Notes: generated by a model not told the origin, from the sequence alone. Counted from the stretch's first letter, positions 27,421-39,498 are shown. The stretch is DNA of 64,000 nucleotides from an uncultured Alteromonadaceae bacterium (GCA_913056495.1 CAJXMO010000008.1:62001-126000); one strand, 5' to 3'. Translations and numbers: made by a program.

Positions 27421-27944
27421 AACTAAAATTCTTTATTTGTTTAATTTCTTCTGTATTTTTAGTGAGTTGTGCTTCACAGGTGCAGCAGACTAAGTTTTAT
27501 GTTTTACCTTATCTGCCACTGGAAAACCGACAAACAGCGGATTTGAATATTGATATTAATTTGGCTGAGTATTTAAAGCAGGATTTTATGGTGATTGAAA
27601 ATCAGGAATCTGAGTTAACGTTTGCGCAAAACCATCGCTGGGCAGAGCCGCTAGAGCAGTTGATTACAAGATACCTCAGTAAACGCATATTATCGGCACA
27701 ACCGGAAAATTTACTGACTCAAACTCAGTTAGAGGTTAATATTGAACGTTTTTATGGCTCTGTATCGGGGCAGGTCTATTTATCCGGCTACTGGCAATGG
27801 CAGGCTCAGCCTGAAAAAGCGGACCAGCGCCATTATTTTGATTTAAAAGCTAAACAAAGCGGTCCCGGTTATAAAAATTATGTTGAGACAAGTGCCGGTT
27901 TGTTAAATAAGCTGGCCGGCCAAATTGTTGAATATAAACTTTAA
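27417..27944 (+). CDS. pqiC: PqiC-like outer-membrane lipoprotein
   Basis: 175 residues. Lipoprotein signal with lipobox FLVSC (Cys18), followed by a small ABC-transport-auxiliary/PqiC domain (TKFYVLPYLPL, WAEPLEQLITRYL). In E. coli PqiC is the outer-membrane partner of PqiB. Overlap with pqiB shows translational coupling; it is the last gene of the rssA-like / pqi operon. Confidence 0.88.
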   Translation: MKLKFFICLISSVFLVSCASQVQQTKFYVLPYLPLENRQTADLNIDINLAEYLKQDFMVIENQESELTFAQNHRWAEPLEQLITRYLSKRILSAQPENLLTQTQLEVNIERFYGSVSGQVYLSGYWQWQAQPEKADQRHYFDLKAKQSGPGYKNYVETSAGLLNKLAGQIVEYKL

Positions 27945-28062
27945 TGACAAGATTTAGCAGAGCAGCTAGTAACAATTTAGGTTGCTTGCTACACTAAAAT
28001 AACTAAATTTGTGAATCAGTTATATGGATTTATAGTCACCAGTGCTTATCGATGGACAAAGG

Positions 28063-28626
28063 ATGAAAAATAAGCGAACTCTTATAACAATTAAATTCTT
28101 ATTTTTGCTGCTGCATTTAATTTATGCTCCGATTGCATTAGCTTTAGTTAATCAGCCTGATGAAGAAAGTATTCGAGCTGCAATGGTAATCGGTATACTC
28201 AGGTATGCTCAGTTACCCATGGCTGAAGATGATAAAACCATTCAAGTCTGCTCAATTGGTCAGCCGCTGGTTGAAGATAAACTGAAAACTAATATTTCAG
28301 GGCTAAGGGTTAATCGTAAAAAGCTCGAATTTAAAAGTTTCCCTTCAAAGCTTCCAATTGAAAACCCGATTCGGTGTCATGTGGTTATTCAGGGCGAAAA
28401 TACCAATACGGATCAGTTTGTGAAATTTCTGGCTGAAACTGATCAAAATATGCTGGTGATTTGTGATGGTTGCTCAACCGGTTTAAAGTTAGCTTCGGTT
28501 GAACTCTTTAAACGAAACAATGCGATTAGTTTTAAAGTAAACCTGGATTTGGCAGCGCAAAACCGCGTGGTATTTAGCTCATCGCTGCTTGAGATTGCAA
28601 GTGAGATTAAAGGGAAAAGCAGATGA
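28063..28626 (+). CDS. YfiR-like (DUF4154) periplasmic regulator
   Basis: 187 residues with a signal peptide (MKNKRTLITIKFLFLLLH, cleavage after ALA). The mature part fits YfiR/DUF4154: VIGILRYAQLP, VCSIGQPLVEDKL and SVELFKRNNAISFKVNLD, with paired cysteines. YfiR represses the diguanylate cyclase YfiN/TpbB by binding its periplasmic domain. ATG 28063 is preferred because it starts the signal peptide; an in-frame GTG lies at 28042. It overlaps the next gene by four bases. Confidence 0.85.
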   Translation: MKNKRTLITIKFLFLLLHLIYAPIALALVNQPDEESIRAAMVIGILRYAQLPMAEDDKTIQVCSIGQPLVEDKLKTNISGLRVNRKKLEFKSFPSKLPIENPIRCHVVIQGENTNTDQFVKFLAETDQNMLVICDGCSTGLKLASVELFKRNNAISFKVNLDLAAQNRVVFSSSLLEIASEIKGKSR

Positions 28627-31007
28627 GCCGGGCAAAACAATCTCTAAAGCTGTCTATCATTAAAAGATTAGCCATAGTTTTAGTGCTTTGTTTTATTACA
28701 GTGGGCGGTGTGCTCTCATTTGTTGAGCGAGAACTGGTTAAAGATAAACTGCTAACCGATTTAAACGTCATCGCTGAGATTCTGGCTAATCGGACAACTG
28801 CTGCATTAATTTTTAATGATAAAAATACCGCATCTATTAATTTATCTGCCGCAAAATATCATCAAACGATAGAGCAAATTTGTTTATATGACCAAACCGG
28901 TCTATTTTTTGCTGACTTTTCCGAAAGTCAGGCATTGCCTGACTGCCCCGGGCACGCAGATTTGCTCGCTCGTTACCAATATCAGTTTGCCGATGAAAAT
29001 TTAACCATAGAGTTGCCGGTGATAGACAATGACGAGTTAATCGGTTTATTGGTGATTCGCTCTAATCTGGACTATATCAAAGAAACCCAAGCCTATGTGC
29101 TTGCCATGTTGGTCATTGTATTACTGATTGCTTTACTGGCGATTTATTTGTTATCAGAGCAATTTTTAAAACGGGTATTACATCCACTGCAACAATTACA
29201 TACAACGGCCTTAGATATCACTAAAAATGTTTTTTCAGATACCCGGGCCAAAAAAGTAAAAGATGATGAAGTTGGCGCTCTGGTGGATGTTTTTAACAAT
29301 ATGCTGGATGGTTTATCTAGCGAACACCATAAACTCCAGTTTTCTGAGCACAGGTTCAGAACACTCGCGGAAAATGCACCTATTGGTATCTTTTTGCGCG
29401 ATGAGGAAGACGACTATTTATTCGTGAATCAAAAATGGCAACAACTCACACAGCTTAAGTTACCGGTTAATAGTCAGGATTATTGCCAGCATATTGATGT
29501 GACAGATTTAACCCGAGTGGTGAATACAGTTGAAACAGCGAAAGCATCCAACCAGCCGCTGGTGATTGAATACCAATATAGTCTGGCGGATGGCAAAACC
29601 AAAACATTTCTCGAACAACTGGCTCCGATTCATTTGGGTGATAATCAGTTTGCCGGTTACATCGGCTCCTTATTGGATATTACTGAGTTAAAACAGGCTC
29701 GAGCTGAACTGGAAAAGTTAGCTTTTCAGGATCCGTTAACCGGCTTGGCCAACCGGCGCTTTTTTAATGATCACCTTGAACTTGAAATTGCTAACGCCGG
29801 TAAATTAAAACAAACCATGGCAGTGCTGATGCTGGATCTGGATCACTTTAAACGTGTAAATGACAGTTTAGGCCATGAAGCGGGAGATGCGCTGCTGCAA
29901 ACTATAGCTAAAAAGCTGTCAAAAATTGTTTCGCCGGAAGATCTGGTTTCCCGAATGGGTGGCGATGAGTTTATGATTTTGATTCGCGATGCCGAAGTGT
30001 TATCTCAGTTAGATAAAATGGTGAACGATTTAATCCGCGGTGTGATTACCCCGATGGAACATCACTCTTTACTGGATGTTACCGCATCTATTGGTGTCGC
30101 TGTTTATCCAAAGGATGGTCAGACCGGGCCTGAATTAGTTCGAAATGCTGATATCGCTTTGTACAAAGCAAAAGATTTTGGTCGTAACCAGGCTGTCTAT
30201 TTCAGTTATACGCTGGATGCTGAAATTAAAAATAAAATTCGACTGGAACAGAAACTTAAAAAGGCTATTTCAAACGAAAGCTTAATCGTCTATTTACAAC
30301 CTCAGTATGATACAAAAGTCGGTCACTTTTACTGGGCGGAAGCTCTGGTTCGCTGGATTGATGAAGAAGATGGATTTATCCCGCCGGATATCTTTATACC
30401 GCTTGCAGAAGAAACCGGGCTGATTCATGAATTGGGTTTATTGGTTTTACGTCAGGTTTGTAAACATCTGATTGACTACAAAAGTTTATTTGAAAGCATT
30501 GGTATTGAAGGGATATCAGTTAATTTGTCAGGTAATCAGTTTTTTGCCAAGAATTTCTTTAAGCAAGTCAAAGATGTGATTACCAGTTATCAGGTCAGAC
30601 CGGAGCAACTGGAATTTGAGCTGACGGAATCTGTACTGATGGAAAATACTCAACAAGCTATTGAAGTGATGCATCAGTTAAGGACTTTAGGTTGTCGTCT
30701 ATCGATTGATGATTTTGGGACTGGCTATTCCTCATTGGCCTACTTAAAAAGATTCCCGATACATTGTATCAAAATTGACCGGGCTTTTATCCGAGACATT
30801 CCGGATGATCAGCAGGATGTTGAGATAACCAGTGCGATTATTGCGATGGCACAAAAGCTCGGTCTGCAAATTATCGCCGAAGGGGTTGAAAACCAGGCAC
30901 AAAGTGACTTTTTATTATCTCAGGATTGTTATTGCATTCAGGGCTATTTTTATGCCAAACCTATGCCGGTGGAATCACTGAAAATGCTGATGCAACCAAC
31001 CAGTTAA
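28623..31007 (+). CDS. YfiN-like CHASE8-HAMP-PAS-GGDEF-EAL protein
   Basis: 794 residues. TM1 (about 13-32), a YfiN-type CHASE8 periplasmic sensor (35-150), TM2 (158-178), HAMP (180-235), PAS (245-355), GGDEF with intact motif near 445, and EAL with EALVRW near 571 plus DDFGTGYS and KIDRAFI, so both c-di-GMP synthesis and breakdown are possible. No RxxD site precedes GGDEF. P. aeruginosa YfiN ends after GGDEF, so this is an extended relative. Coupled to yfiR-like by ATGA overlap. Confidence 0.9.
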   Translation: MSRAKQSLKLSIIKRLAIVLVLCFITVGGVLSFVERELVKDKLLTDLNVIAEILANRTTAALIFNDKNTASINLSAAKYHQTIEQICLYDQTGLFFADFSESQALPDCPGHADLLARYQYQFADENLTIELPVIDNDELIGLLVIRSNLDYIKETQAYVLAMLVIVLLIALLAIYLLSEQFLKRVLHPLQQLHTTALDITKNVFSDTRAKKVKDDEVGALVDVFNNMLDGLSSEHHKLQFSEHRFRTLAENAPIGIFLRDEEDDYLFVNQKWQQLTQLKLPVNSQDYCQHIDVTDLTRVVNTVETAKASNQPLVIEYQYSLADGKTKTFLEQLAPIHLGDNQFAGYIGSLLDITELKQARAELEKLAFQDPLTGLANRRFFNDHLELEIANAGKLKQTMAVLMLDLDHFKRVNDSLGHEAGDALLQTIAKKLSKIVSPEDLVSRMGGDEFMILIRDAEVLSQLDKMVNDLIRGVITPMEHHSLLDVTASIGVAVYPKDGQTGPELVRNADIALYKAKDFGRNQAVYFSYTLDAEIKNKIRLEQKLKKAISNESLIVYLQPQYDTKVGHFYWAEALVRWIDEEDGFIPPDIFIPLAEETGLIHELGLLVLRQVCKHLIDYKSLFESIGIEGISVNLSGNQFFAKNFFKQVKDVITSYQVRPEQLEFELTESVLMENTQQAIEVMHQLRTLGCRLSIDDFGTGYSSLAYLKRFPIHCIKIDRAFIRDIPDDQQDVEITSAIIAMAQKLGLQIIAEGVENQAQSDFLLSQDCYCIQGYFYAKPMPVESLKMLMQPTS

Positions 31008-31022
31008 TGGGTTCGACGGCGT

Positions 31023-32102
31023 TCATACAAAACTCTCTTTGACGGCTGGGTGTACAACTTCATTATGTTGTATATTTAGCCCGGAGTTGAGTTCTGGATA
31101 TTGAGAAATAGCTGTTTCCAGTCCCAGATTGGCAATTGCCTGTATATATTTAAAGGTCGCATTATTCAGTGACTGAGTTGCGGTGAGCGGAACCGCACCC
31201 GGCATATTCGCAACACAATAGTGCACAATATTATCCAGTACGTAAGCTGGTTCCTGATGTGTTGTTGGTTTAGAGGTTTCAAAACAACCGCCCTGATCAA
31301 TGGCAACATCCACTAATACAGCGCCTTTTCGCATCTGTCTTAACCAGGTTTTTGGAAGCAGTTTGGGCGCTTTTTTGCCCGGTAAAAGTATCGAACCTAT
31401 AATTAAATCCGCGTTGAGTACAGCTTGTTTCAGGCTGATAGCGTCACTGAGCAAACAGCTGACTTTGTTTTGATAAACAGATTTTATCATCCTGAGTTTA
31501 TTGATATCAGTATCTAACACGGTCACATTTGCTTGCATCCCCACAGCCATTTGCAAAGCATTCTGACCCACAACTCCTGCACCTATTATGACTACGTCGG
31601 CTGCATTTACACCAGCTAATCCACCTAATAATTTACCCATGCCGCCTTGTGCTTTTTCCAGCATATGAGCGCCAGCTTGAATCGATATTCGGCCTGCGAT
31701 TTCTGACATGGGAAATAACAAAGGTAATTGACCGTTATCCAACTCAATTGTTTCATAGGCCAGGCAAGTTGCACCTGAATTACATAAAGCCTGAGTTAAA
31801 TCTGAACTGGCCGCTAAATGCAAATAGGTAAACAAAATATGATTTTTATTTAGGAGTGAGTACTCACTTTGTTGCGGTTCTTTGACTTTTATTATCAGTT
31901 CGCAAGCTTGATACAGTTCAATTTGCTTTGCGATTTGCGCGCCCGCATTTTGGTAATCTTTATCGCTTAACTGAATGCCTGCGCCAGCGTCTTTTTCTAC
32001 CCAAACTTGATGACCTTGCTGCACTAATAAATCAACATATTGAGGTAATAAACCGACTCTGTATTCATGATTTTTGATTTCTTTTGGGATTCCTATTTTC
32101 AT
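31023..32102 (-). CDS. ald: alanine dehydrogenase
   Basis: 359 residues. Catalyses reversible NAD-dependent deamination of L-alanine to pyruvate and ammonia. Motifs are MKIGIPKEIKNHEYRVGL at the N-terminus, the substrate-binding PLSEIAG-like segment (here PMSEIAGRISIQAG), the NAD loop VIGAGVVGQNAL near 170 and the C-terminal MPGAVPLTAT. ATG 32102 is chosen for GGAG six bases upstream; an in-frame TTG at 32114 is less likely. Divergent from ftsK. The Lrp regulator gene often found between the two is absent. Confidence 0.95.
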   Translation of the reverse strand: MKIGIPKEIKNHEYRVGLLPQYVDLLVQQGHQVWVEKDAGAGIQLSDKDYQNAGAQIAKQIELYQACELIIKVKEPQQSEYSLLNKNHILFTYLHLAASSDLTQALCNSGATCLAYETIELDNGQLPLLFPMSEIAGRISIQAGAHMLEKAQGGMGKLLGGLAGVNAADVVIIGAGVVGQNALQMAVGMQANVTVLDTDINKLRMIKSVYQNKVSCLLSDAISLKQAVLNADLIIGSILLPGKKAPKLLPKTWLRQMRKGAVLVDVAIDQGGCFETSKPTTHQEPAYVLDNIVHYCVANMPGAVPLTATQSLNNATFKYIQAIANLGLETAISQYPELNSGLNIQHNEVVHPAVKESFV

Positions 32103-32271
32103 ATTCAACTCCAAAATGCAGCTTCTTATTTATAGTGTAGGTCAAAAATTAATGACTGAATTAATGCTTGTTCACAATTACTCACTATCAAGGATGTGAT
32201 TTTGTTCTATTCCTGTTTAGAATAGAGGTGATAGAATGAGTGGTTAGATTCAAAAAAGGTATAAAAACAGT

Positions 32272-35067
32272 TTGAAAGGTATCAAGCAGAAAGAATCATT
32301 AACAGGTATCCAGCGCTTGCTCGAAGTCGGGCTGTTAAGCTGTGCTGGATTGGCCTTATTTATCCTAATTTCTTTAGTTTCCTTTAATCCGCTGGATCCC
32401 AGTTGGAGCCAGTCCGGTTATGATGTACCGATTCATAATTTAACCGGTGCAGCCGGAGCTTGGTTATCTGATTTATTATTTTTTTATTTAGGGTTTATTG
32501 CCTACCTGGTGCCAGTAGCAACGGCTTTTCTTGGTTGGGCTTTATTTCAGAATAAACCTAACTTTTTTGAAATTGACTTTTTAGCACTCGGGTTGAAAAT
32601 TATCGGTTTTATCTTGTTACTGATTTCAACCACTTCTTTGTCCAGTATGAATCTGGACAATCTATTTGATTATTCATCGGGTGGTCTCTTGGGTGATATG
32701 ATCAGTCAGTCTTTGCTACCGTATTTTAATTTTGTCGGAACCACTCTGTTACTGCTTTGCTTTTTTTGCACAGGGGTCACATTGTTATTTGGTATTTCCT
32801 GGCTTTATTTGATTGATAAAACCGGAGAGTATCTGATTTTAGGGGCTGAATTTATTTGGCAGAAACTTAAAGCTCTGGGTCAGGGTGAGTTGGCGTGGAA
32901 AGCGAAAAAAGAGACTGACGAAGCTCTGATTATTGATCTGAAAGAGGACGAAACAGAAAGTGAACCTGAACCCGGCAGACAACTCGGCTATCAGGCGACT
33001 AAATCTGAGAATCCGCCAGCTGAAAAAGATGAGCAACTGGCAAATGACTTTTTCAATCAATTTAAAGAGCAGCCTAAAGACGATTCTGAGCTGGCATTTT
33101 CCGCGGAAGATTCTATTGCAGCAGATAAGGCGCAAAACCCTGAACCCGCGGCAAAACGCTTTAGTAAATGGCTTAAACGGGATAAACCCGAAACTCAGCC
33201 GACAACTAACCTCAATTCAAACCAAACGGATGACTTTGTTGAACCAGTTTTGGGGGAGATACCTGAACTGGAAGATGATGAGCTGCAAACCCGTCTGCCA
33301 TTAGAACAGCAAAACCAAAGCTATGATACTCAGGCTGAAACACTGAACCGGGCCGAAGTGACAGAATCACAAGCCGACCTATCAGATGTACCATTTAATC
33401 AGCCTGAGCCGGTAAACCAGGCTCAGGATAAAGCGGTTGTACAAACTAAAACTGAAAACAAATCTGGAACAGAGCAGACGACGCCCTCTGGAAAACCTGT
33501 TTCTCAGATGCAGCAACAGCTTAATGATCTGATACAGGCGACAGCAGAGCAGCCGCAAAAGCCCGCAACAGTATTGCCGTCTTTTGAATTGCTGGACCGA
33601 CCTGACAAAGCTAAAAATCCGATCACTCAGGAAGAAATGGAGGCAGTTAGCCGACTGGTTGAAGCTAAGTTACTTGATTTCGGTGTTCAGGCTCAGGTGG
33701 TTGGCATGTATCCCGGTCCTGTTATTACTCGTTTGGAACTGGATTTGGCACCTGGGGTTAAAGTTTCTAAAATCACTAACTTATCTAAAGATATTGCGCG
33801 CTCATTATCGGCTGTCAGTGTTCGTGTAGTAGAGGTCATTCCGGGCAAGTCATATGTTGGCCTTGAGTTGCCAAATAAACACAGAGAAATTGTTCGTTTA
33901 TCTGAAGTTATAAATGGTGATGAATTTGAGAAAGCTAAATCGCCGCTTACTATGGTGTTAGGTCAGGATATTGCCGGCAAACCAGTAGTGGTGGATTTAG
34001 CTAAAATGCCACACCTTTTGGTTGCCGGTACCACAGGTTCTGGTAAATCGGTTGGTGTGAATGTGATGATTTTGAGTTTGTTGTATAAATCCACACCGGA
34101 AGATGTTCGTCTGATTATGATAGACCCTAAAATGCTGGAATTGTCAGTTTATGAAGGCATTCCACACTTATTATGTGAGGTGGTCACAGACATGAAAGAA
34201 GCGTCAAATGCACTTCGCTGGTGTGTCGGTGAAATGGAGCGGCGTTACAAACTCATGTCTGCATTAGGCGTGCGAAATATGAAAGGCTACAACGCTAAAG
34301 TGCTGGGGGCGATAGAAGCTGGTGAGCCAATTCGGGATCCTTTGTGGAAACCGGGAGACAGCATGGATGAGGAAGCACCGTTTTTAGAAAAGCTGCCAGC
34401 TATTGTCGTCGTCATTGATGAATTCGCTGACATGATGATGATAGTCGGTAAAAAGGTGGAAGAGTTAATTGCTCGAATTGCTCAAAAGGCGCGTGCGGCA
34501 GGTATTCATTTGGTGCTGGCTACGCAAAGACCATCGGTTGATGTTATTACTGGCTTAATTAAAGCTAATATTCCAACGCGTATGGCGTTTCAGGTATCTT
34601 CTAAAATTGATTCCAGAACCATACTGGATCAGCAAGGCGCAGAAACCCTATTGGGGATGGGCGATATGTTGTATCTGCCGTCCGGGACCAGTGTACCAAC
34701 CCGTGTCCATGGGGCTTTTGTCGATGACCATGAAGTTCATGCTGTCGTTGCCGACTGGAAGTCGCGCGGTACACCTGTCTATATTGATGAAATATTAAAT
34801 GGAGATGCTTCAGAGGATGCCTTGTTACCCGGAGAACAGGCAGAGATGATGGCCGATGAAGACTCGGACCCGCTCTATGATGAAGCAGTTGCTTTTGTCA
34901 CTGAAACCCGCAAAGTTTCGGTTTCCAGTGTGCAACGTAAATTCAGAATAGGGTACAATAGAGCCGCGCGAATTGTGGAACAAATGGAAGCGACCGGGGT
35001 CGTATCTACAGCAGGCCATAACGGGGCGCGTGAAGTTTTAGCCCCACCACCACCAAAATTGGATTAA
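32272..35067 (+). CDS. ftsK: DNA translocase FtsK
   Basis: 931 residues. Four or five N-terminal membrane helices (about 20-185) anchor it at the division septum, then a Gln/Glu/Pro-rich linker (about 200-425). The motor domain has Walker A GTTGSGKS near 585 and Walker [12 protein letters not shown] near 710. The C-terminal winged-helix gamma domain (about 865-925, [20 protein letters not shown]) reads KOPS sites. It pumps DNA to resolve chromosome dimers with XerCD. The start is TTG at 32272 with AAGG about 12 bases upstream, so the exact start is less certain. Confidence 0.95.
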   Translation: MKGIKQKESLTGIQRLLEVGLLSCAGLALFILISLVSFNPLDPSWSQSGYDVPIHNLTGAAGAWLSDLLFFYLGFIAYLVPVATAFLGWALFQNKPNFFEIDFLALGLKIIGFILLLISTTSLSSMNLDNLFDYSSGGLLGDMISQSLLPYFNFVGTTLLLLCFFCTGVTLLFGISWLYLIDKTGEYLILGAEFIWQKLKALGQGELAWKAKKETDEALIIDLKEDETESEPEPGRQLGYQATKSENPPAEKDEQLANDFFNQFKEQPKDDSELAFSAEDSIAADKAQNPEPAAKRFSKWLKRDKPETQPTTNLNSNQTDDFVEPVLGEIPELEDDELQTRLPLEQQNQSYDTQAETLNRAEVTESQADLSDVPFNQPEPVNQAQDKAVVQTKTENKSGTEQTTPSGKPVSQMQQQLNDLIQATAEQPQKPATVLPSFELLDRPDKAKNPITQEEMEAVSRLVEAKLLDFGVQAQVVGMYPGPVITRLELDLAPGVKVSKITNLSKDIARSLSAVSVRVVEVIPGKSYVGLELPNKHREIVRLSEVINGDEFEKAKSPLTMVLGQDIAGKPVVVDLAKMPHLLVAGTTGSGKSVGVNVMILSLLYKSTPEDVRLIMIDPKMLELSVYEGIPHLLCEVVTDMKEASNALRWCVGEMERRYKLMSALGVRNMKGYNAKVLGAIEAGEPIRDPLWKPGDSMDEEAPFLEKLPAIVVVIDEFADMMMIVGKKVEELIARIAQKARAAGIHLVLATQRPSVDVITGLIKANIPTRMAFQVSSKIDSRTILDQQGAETLLGMGDMLYLPSGTSVPTRVHGAFVDDHEVHAVVADWKSRGTPVYIDEILNGDASEDALLPGEQAEMMADEDSDPLYDEAVAFVTETRKVSVSSVQRKFRIGYNRAARIVEQMEATGVVSTAGHNGAREVLAPPPPKLD

Positions 35068-35069
35068 TC

Positions 35070-35690
35070 ATGATTAGAAAAATAATTTTCAGCTTTATCT
35101 TTTTATTTAGTCAGTTAGCATTTGCTAACTCAGCAACTGATGAATTAAAACAAAAACTCCAGGCATTATCCGGATTTAGCGCCGAGTTTGCACAACAGGT
35201 AACAGATATCAATGGCCAAGTTGTGCAAAGTGCTACCGGCTATGTGGAGTTGATTCAACCGGATAAATTTAAATGGGTGACGGCAGAGCCGAACGAAAAC
35301 ACACTGCAGTCAGATGGTGAAACCGTTTGGTTTTATGACCCTTTTGTTGAGCAGGTCACAGCCACCTGGTTAAAAGACACTTTGCAATCTAACCCTGTTT
35401 TATTGCTGTTGAAACCCGACTCAGACGCCTGGCAGGCGTATTTGATTAAACAAAATTCTGACTCTGAATACGTCATCATGACTACCGATCAACAAGCGCA
35501 CGTGGCCCAGATTAAAATTAAACTTGCCTCAGGTAATAAACTGACCGAGCTGAGTATTTTAGATAAACAGGGACAAACCAGTGTTTACAGTTTTACTCAG
35601 TTTAGTCCTAAAACCGAGCAGGATTTTAGAGCAGACTATTTTAAATTCAGTTTGCCTGAAGGTGTTGAGTTAGATGACCAGCGCCGCTGA
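35070..35690 (+). CDS. lolA: outer-membrane lipoprotein carrier LolA
   Basis: 206 residues with a signal peptide (cleaved after AFA near residue 19). The periplasmic chaperone carries lipoproteins from the LolCDE complex to LolB. Family motifs are [26 protein letters not shown] and [16 protein letters not shown]. It starts two bases after the ftsK stop and overlaps rarA by 17 bases, so it is part of the ftsK-lolA-rarA-crcB set. Confidence 0.94.
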   Translation: MIRKIIFSFIFLFSQLAFANSATDELKQKLQALSGFSAEFAQQVTDINGQVVQSATGYVELIQPDKFKWVTAEPNENTLQSDGETVWFYDPFVEQVTATWLKDTLQSNPVLLLLKPDSDAWQAYLIKQNSDSEYVIMTTDQQAHVAQIKIKLASGNKLTELSILDKQGQTSVYSFTQFSPKTEQDFRADYFKFSLPEGVELDDQRR

Positions 35691-37023
35691 ATCTGATTTA
35701 TTTGATAGTGTAAATGCCCCTCTGGCTGCTCGTATGCGGCCTACCAGTCTGGACCATTATATCGGCCAGTCTCATATACTGGCTAAAGATAAGCCTTTGT
35801 ATAAAGCGATTACGGCTGGCCGGGTACACTCTTTGATCCTCTGGGGGCCTCCTGGTACCGGAAAAACCACGCTCGCAGAATTAATCGCCCGTTATGTCGA
35901 TGCGCATGTTGAGCGGCTATCGGCCGTAACGGCCGGGGTTAAAGATATCCGGGCAGCGATTGATTCAGCTAAAATGACCGCGGCGCAAAGTGGCCGTAAA
36001 ACAGTACTTTTTGTTGATGAAGTTCATCGTTTTAATAAGTCTCAGCAGGATGCATTTTTACCTTTTATTGAAGATGGTACGGTTATTTTTATCGGTGCGA
36101 CAACAGAAAATCCAGGCTTTGAACTGAACCGTGCTTTGTTGTCCAGGGCTCGGGTGTATTTATTAAAAAAGCATACCGCAGATGAGTTACAGGCGCTTTT
36201 ACAACAAGTTAGGATATCGCCGCAGCGAAGTGGTGAAGCTGCTACTTTAGTATTGGATAACAAAGTGTCTGAACAATTAATTGATTATGCAGGTGGAGAT
36301 GCTCGCCAACTGCTTAACCAGCTAGAAATACTGACAGATTTAATTGAACCTGATCCGGCAGGTGAACGCATTGTCACTCAGGCCGATCTGGATACCTTGT
36401 TACAGTATAGGGTGGTGGCCGCAGATAAAGGCGGCGATCTGTTTTATGATTTAATTTCGGCCTTTCATAAATCGGTCAGAGGTTCAGATCCGGATGCTGC
36501 TTTGTATTGGTATGCAAGAATGCTAACAGCAGGCATAGACCCTTTATATGTTGCCAGACGTTTGCTGGCCATTGCTTCTGAAGATATTGGTAATGCGGAT
36601 CCCCGAGCCATGCAAATTGCACTCAATGCGTGGGATTGTTTTACCCGGGTCGGCCCCTCAGAAGGGGAAAGAGCAATTGCGCAGGCGGCTGTATTTATGG
36701 CTTGTGCACCAAAAAGTAATGCCGTTTATACCGCGTTTAAAGCGGCCGTAAAAGATGCCCGAGAATTGGCGAGTTTTGATGTGCCGCTGCATTTGCGCAA
36801 CGCGCCAACAAAAGTTAATCAGGCACTGGGACATGGCGCTGAATACAGATATGCACACAATGAAGATAACGCGTATGCTGCCGGTGAGCAGTATATGCCG
36901 GAAGAATTAAAAGACAGGCAATACTATTTCCCGACAGAAAGAGGGCTGGAGAAAAAAATTGGTGAAAAGCTTGCATATTTAGCCGGTTTAGATGCTAACA
37001 GTGAGCAAAAGCGATATGAATAG
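35674..37023 (+). CDS. rarA: replication-associated recombination ATPase RarA
   Basis: A 449-residue clamp-loader-like AAA+ ATPase (MgsA/RarA) acting at stalled forks. N-terminal [13 protein letters not shown], Walker [14 protein letters not shown] near 54, Walker [13 protein letters not shown] near 112, sensor [12 protein letters not shown], and the C-terminal tetramerisation domain with YPEN-like closing residues. It overlaps lolA at its start and the crcB start at its end, so translation is coupled. Confidence 0.95.
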   Translation: MTSAAESDLFDSVNAPLAARMRPTSLDHYIGQSHILAKDKPLYKAITAGRVHSLILWGPPGTGKTTLAELIARYVDAHVERLSAVTAGVKDIRAAIDSAKMTAAQSGRKTVLFVDEVHRFNKSQQDAFLPFIEDGTVIFIGATTENPGFELNRALLSRARVYLLKKHTADELQALLQQVRISPQRSGEAATLVLDNKVSEQLIDYAGGDARQLLNQLEILTDLIEPDPAGERIVTQADLDTLLQYRVVAADKGGDLFYDLISAFHKSVRGSDPDAALYWYARMLTAGIDPLYVARRLLAIASEDIGNADPRAMQIALNAWDCFTRVGPSEGERAIAQAAVFMACAPKSNAVYTAFKAAVKDARELASFDVPLHLRNAPTKVNQALGHGAEYRYAHNEDNAYAAGEQYMPEELKDRQYYFPTERGLEKKIGEKLAYLAGLDANSEQKRYE

Positions 37024-37402
37024 TGCAGTAACTTATTTATTTATTGGTTTGGGTGGTGCATTTGGTGCATGTTTGCGATATTTTCTGTCGCAATTAATGC
37101 TTGTATGGTTTGGCAAAAGCTTCCCCTTTGGTACACTACTGGTCAATATAATTGGTTCACTATTAATTGGCTTATTATATACCCTGATCACCCAAGGTTA
37201 TTTTCAGATAGTGCCTTGGAAAACCTTTTTGGGCATAGGTTTTTTAGGTGCATTGACCACCTTCTCTACCTTTTCAATGGATACCTTATTATTAGCGCAG
37301 CAAGGTGACTGGTTTAAAGCCGTGCTGAATGTCGTGCTAAATGTAGGAATTTGTTTGTTTGCCGTTTGGTTAGGTAGTAAATTAGCCGGAATGAAATTTT
37401 AA
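37016..37402 (+). CDS. crcB: fluoride ion channel CrcB/FluC
   Basis: 128 residues, four membrane helices. Motifs are [26 protein letters not shown] (pore-lining Asn) and [13 protein letters not shown] (Phe-box/Na+ site). It exports fluoride as a dual-topology dimer. ATG 37016 is chosen because it gives the standard length; a longer in-frame start lies inside rarA. No fluoride riboswitch is evident, consistent with placement inside an operon. Confidence 0.93.
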   Translation: MNSAVTYLFIGLGGAFGACLRYFLSQLMLVWFGKSFPFGTLLVNIIGSLLIGLLYTLITQGYFQIVPWKTFLGIGFLGALTTFSTFSMDTLLLAQQGDWFKAVLNVVLNVGICLFAVWLGSKLAGMKF

Positions 37403-37478
37403 CAATCAGGCTTTTGGATGACTTGTTCTTGCCGGAAGCTAAACTGAAAGACTTAAAAAATAAGAGATAATTGGATAA

Positions 37479-38774
<1,296 letters not shown>

Positions 38775-38818
38775 TGGTTAATGTAAACTAATTTTATTAC
38801 CAGAATGTAAAAAATATG

Positions 38819-38862
38819 ATATAACGAAATAGCGTCCCGACGCAGTTTCGTTATATTTATTT
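38819..38862 (+). terminator. serS terminator
   Basis: An 11-bp outer stem ATATAACGAAA / TTTCGTTATAT encloses a GCGT/ACGC inner stem, followed by TTATTTAG. A strong hairpin 45 bases after the serS stop. Confidence 0.75.
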
Positions 38863-38881
38863 AGTGTGGTGATAGAAGTAG

Positions 38882-39028
38882 ATGACGATGGTAAAAACAA
38901 AATCATCCAGCAATGAGCCGGTTAAATTATTTCTAAAAATGATTTACTGGGGGCTGATTGGGGCAATTGGGTTTAGTGTGCTGTATTTAGGGTATCAGGC
39001 TTATTTAACCTGGTTCTATAATAACTAA
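38882..39028 (+). CDS. small single-TM protein, 48 residues
   Basis: A short frame not assigned to a known family. It starts MTMVKTKSSS, has a polar basic N-terminus, then one hydrophobic helix (about residues 20-37, MIYWGLIGAIGFSVLYLG), and ends LTWFYNN. A second ATG at 38888 is possible. It lies between the serS terminator and its own strong terminator, so a separate short transcript is plausible. Support is composition, framing by terminators and a membrane-protein profile only. Confidence 0.5.
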   Translation: MTMVKTKSSSNEPVKLFLKMIYWGLIGAIGFSVLYLGYQAYLTWFYNN

Positions 39029-39054
39029 TTCAGATACGCAGGCCGCCAATAAAT

Positions 39055-39094
39055 AAAAAAGCAGTTTGAGCTTAATCGCTTAAACTGCTTTTTT
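39055..39094. terminator. bidirectional terminator
   Basis: AAAAAAGCAGTTT..., a six-base loop, and ...AAACTGCTTTTTT form a stem with flanking A and T runs, one mismatch inside. It serves the small plus-strand gene and the convergent tusE. Confidence 0.85.
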
Positions 39095-39141
39095 GTATGT
39101 TTAAAGCCAGTGAAACAGTCGATTTAAATGTCCGCGATGGG

Positions 39142-39465
39142 TTAAATACACTTCACTGGTTTAGGTAAACCGGCAATTCGTGTTGCTTGCTTAGCCGGAC
39201 CTTTGGGAAATAATGTATACAGATAGCGGCTATTACCCTTTTCTTCACCCAGAGATTTTTTAATGGCTTTAACCAGAATTCGCATTGCCGGACTGGTTTT
39301 AAATTCAAGATAAAAATTTCTGACAAAATGTACAACTTCCCAGTGATTGTCAGTTAACTCAATGTTTTCGGCTTCTGCAAAGGCTTCTGCCAGCGCTTCG
39401 TTCCAGTCATCGAGGTTTTTGAGATATCCGTGTTTATCTAATTCAACTGTATTTAATAGGCTCAT
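39142..39465 (-). CDS. tusE: sulfurtransferase TusE (DsrC family)
   Basis: 107 residues. The C-terminal GLPKPVKCI keeps the penultimate catalytic cysteine (Cys106) that receives sulfur from TusBCD and hands it to MnmA for 2-thiouridine in tRNA. Helix-rich DsrC fold with [13 protein letters not shown] and [12 protein letters not shown]. Last gene of tusDCBE. Confidence 0.95.
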   Translation of the reverse strand: MSLLNTVELDKHGYLKNLDDWNEALAEAFAEAENIELTDNHWEVVHFVRNFYLEFKTSPAMRILVKAIKKSLGEEKGNSRYLYTLFPKGPAKQATRIAGLPKPVKCI

Positions 39466-39498
39466 CTGTTCTGTTACTTTGTCTTTTGTATATAGGGT

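Noticed and set aside
37016..37402. Fluoride riboswitch for crcB
   Set aside because: The gene starts inside rarA, leaving no leader region for a riboswitch.
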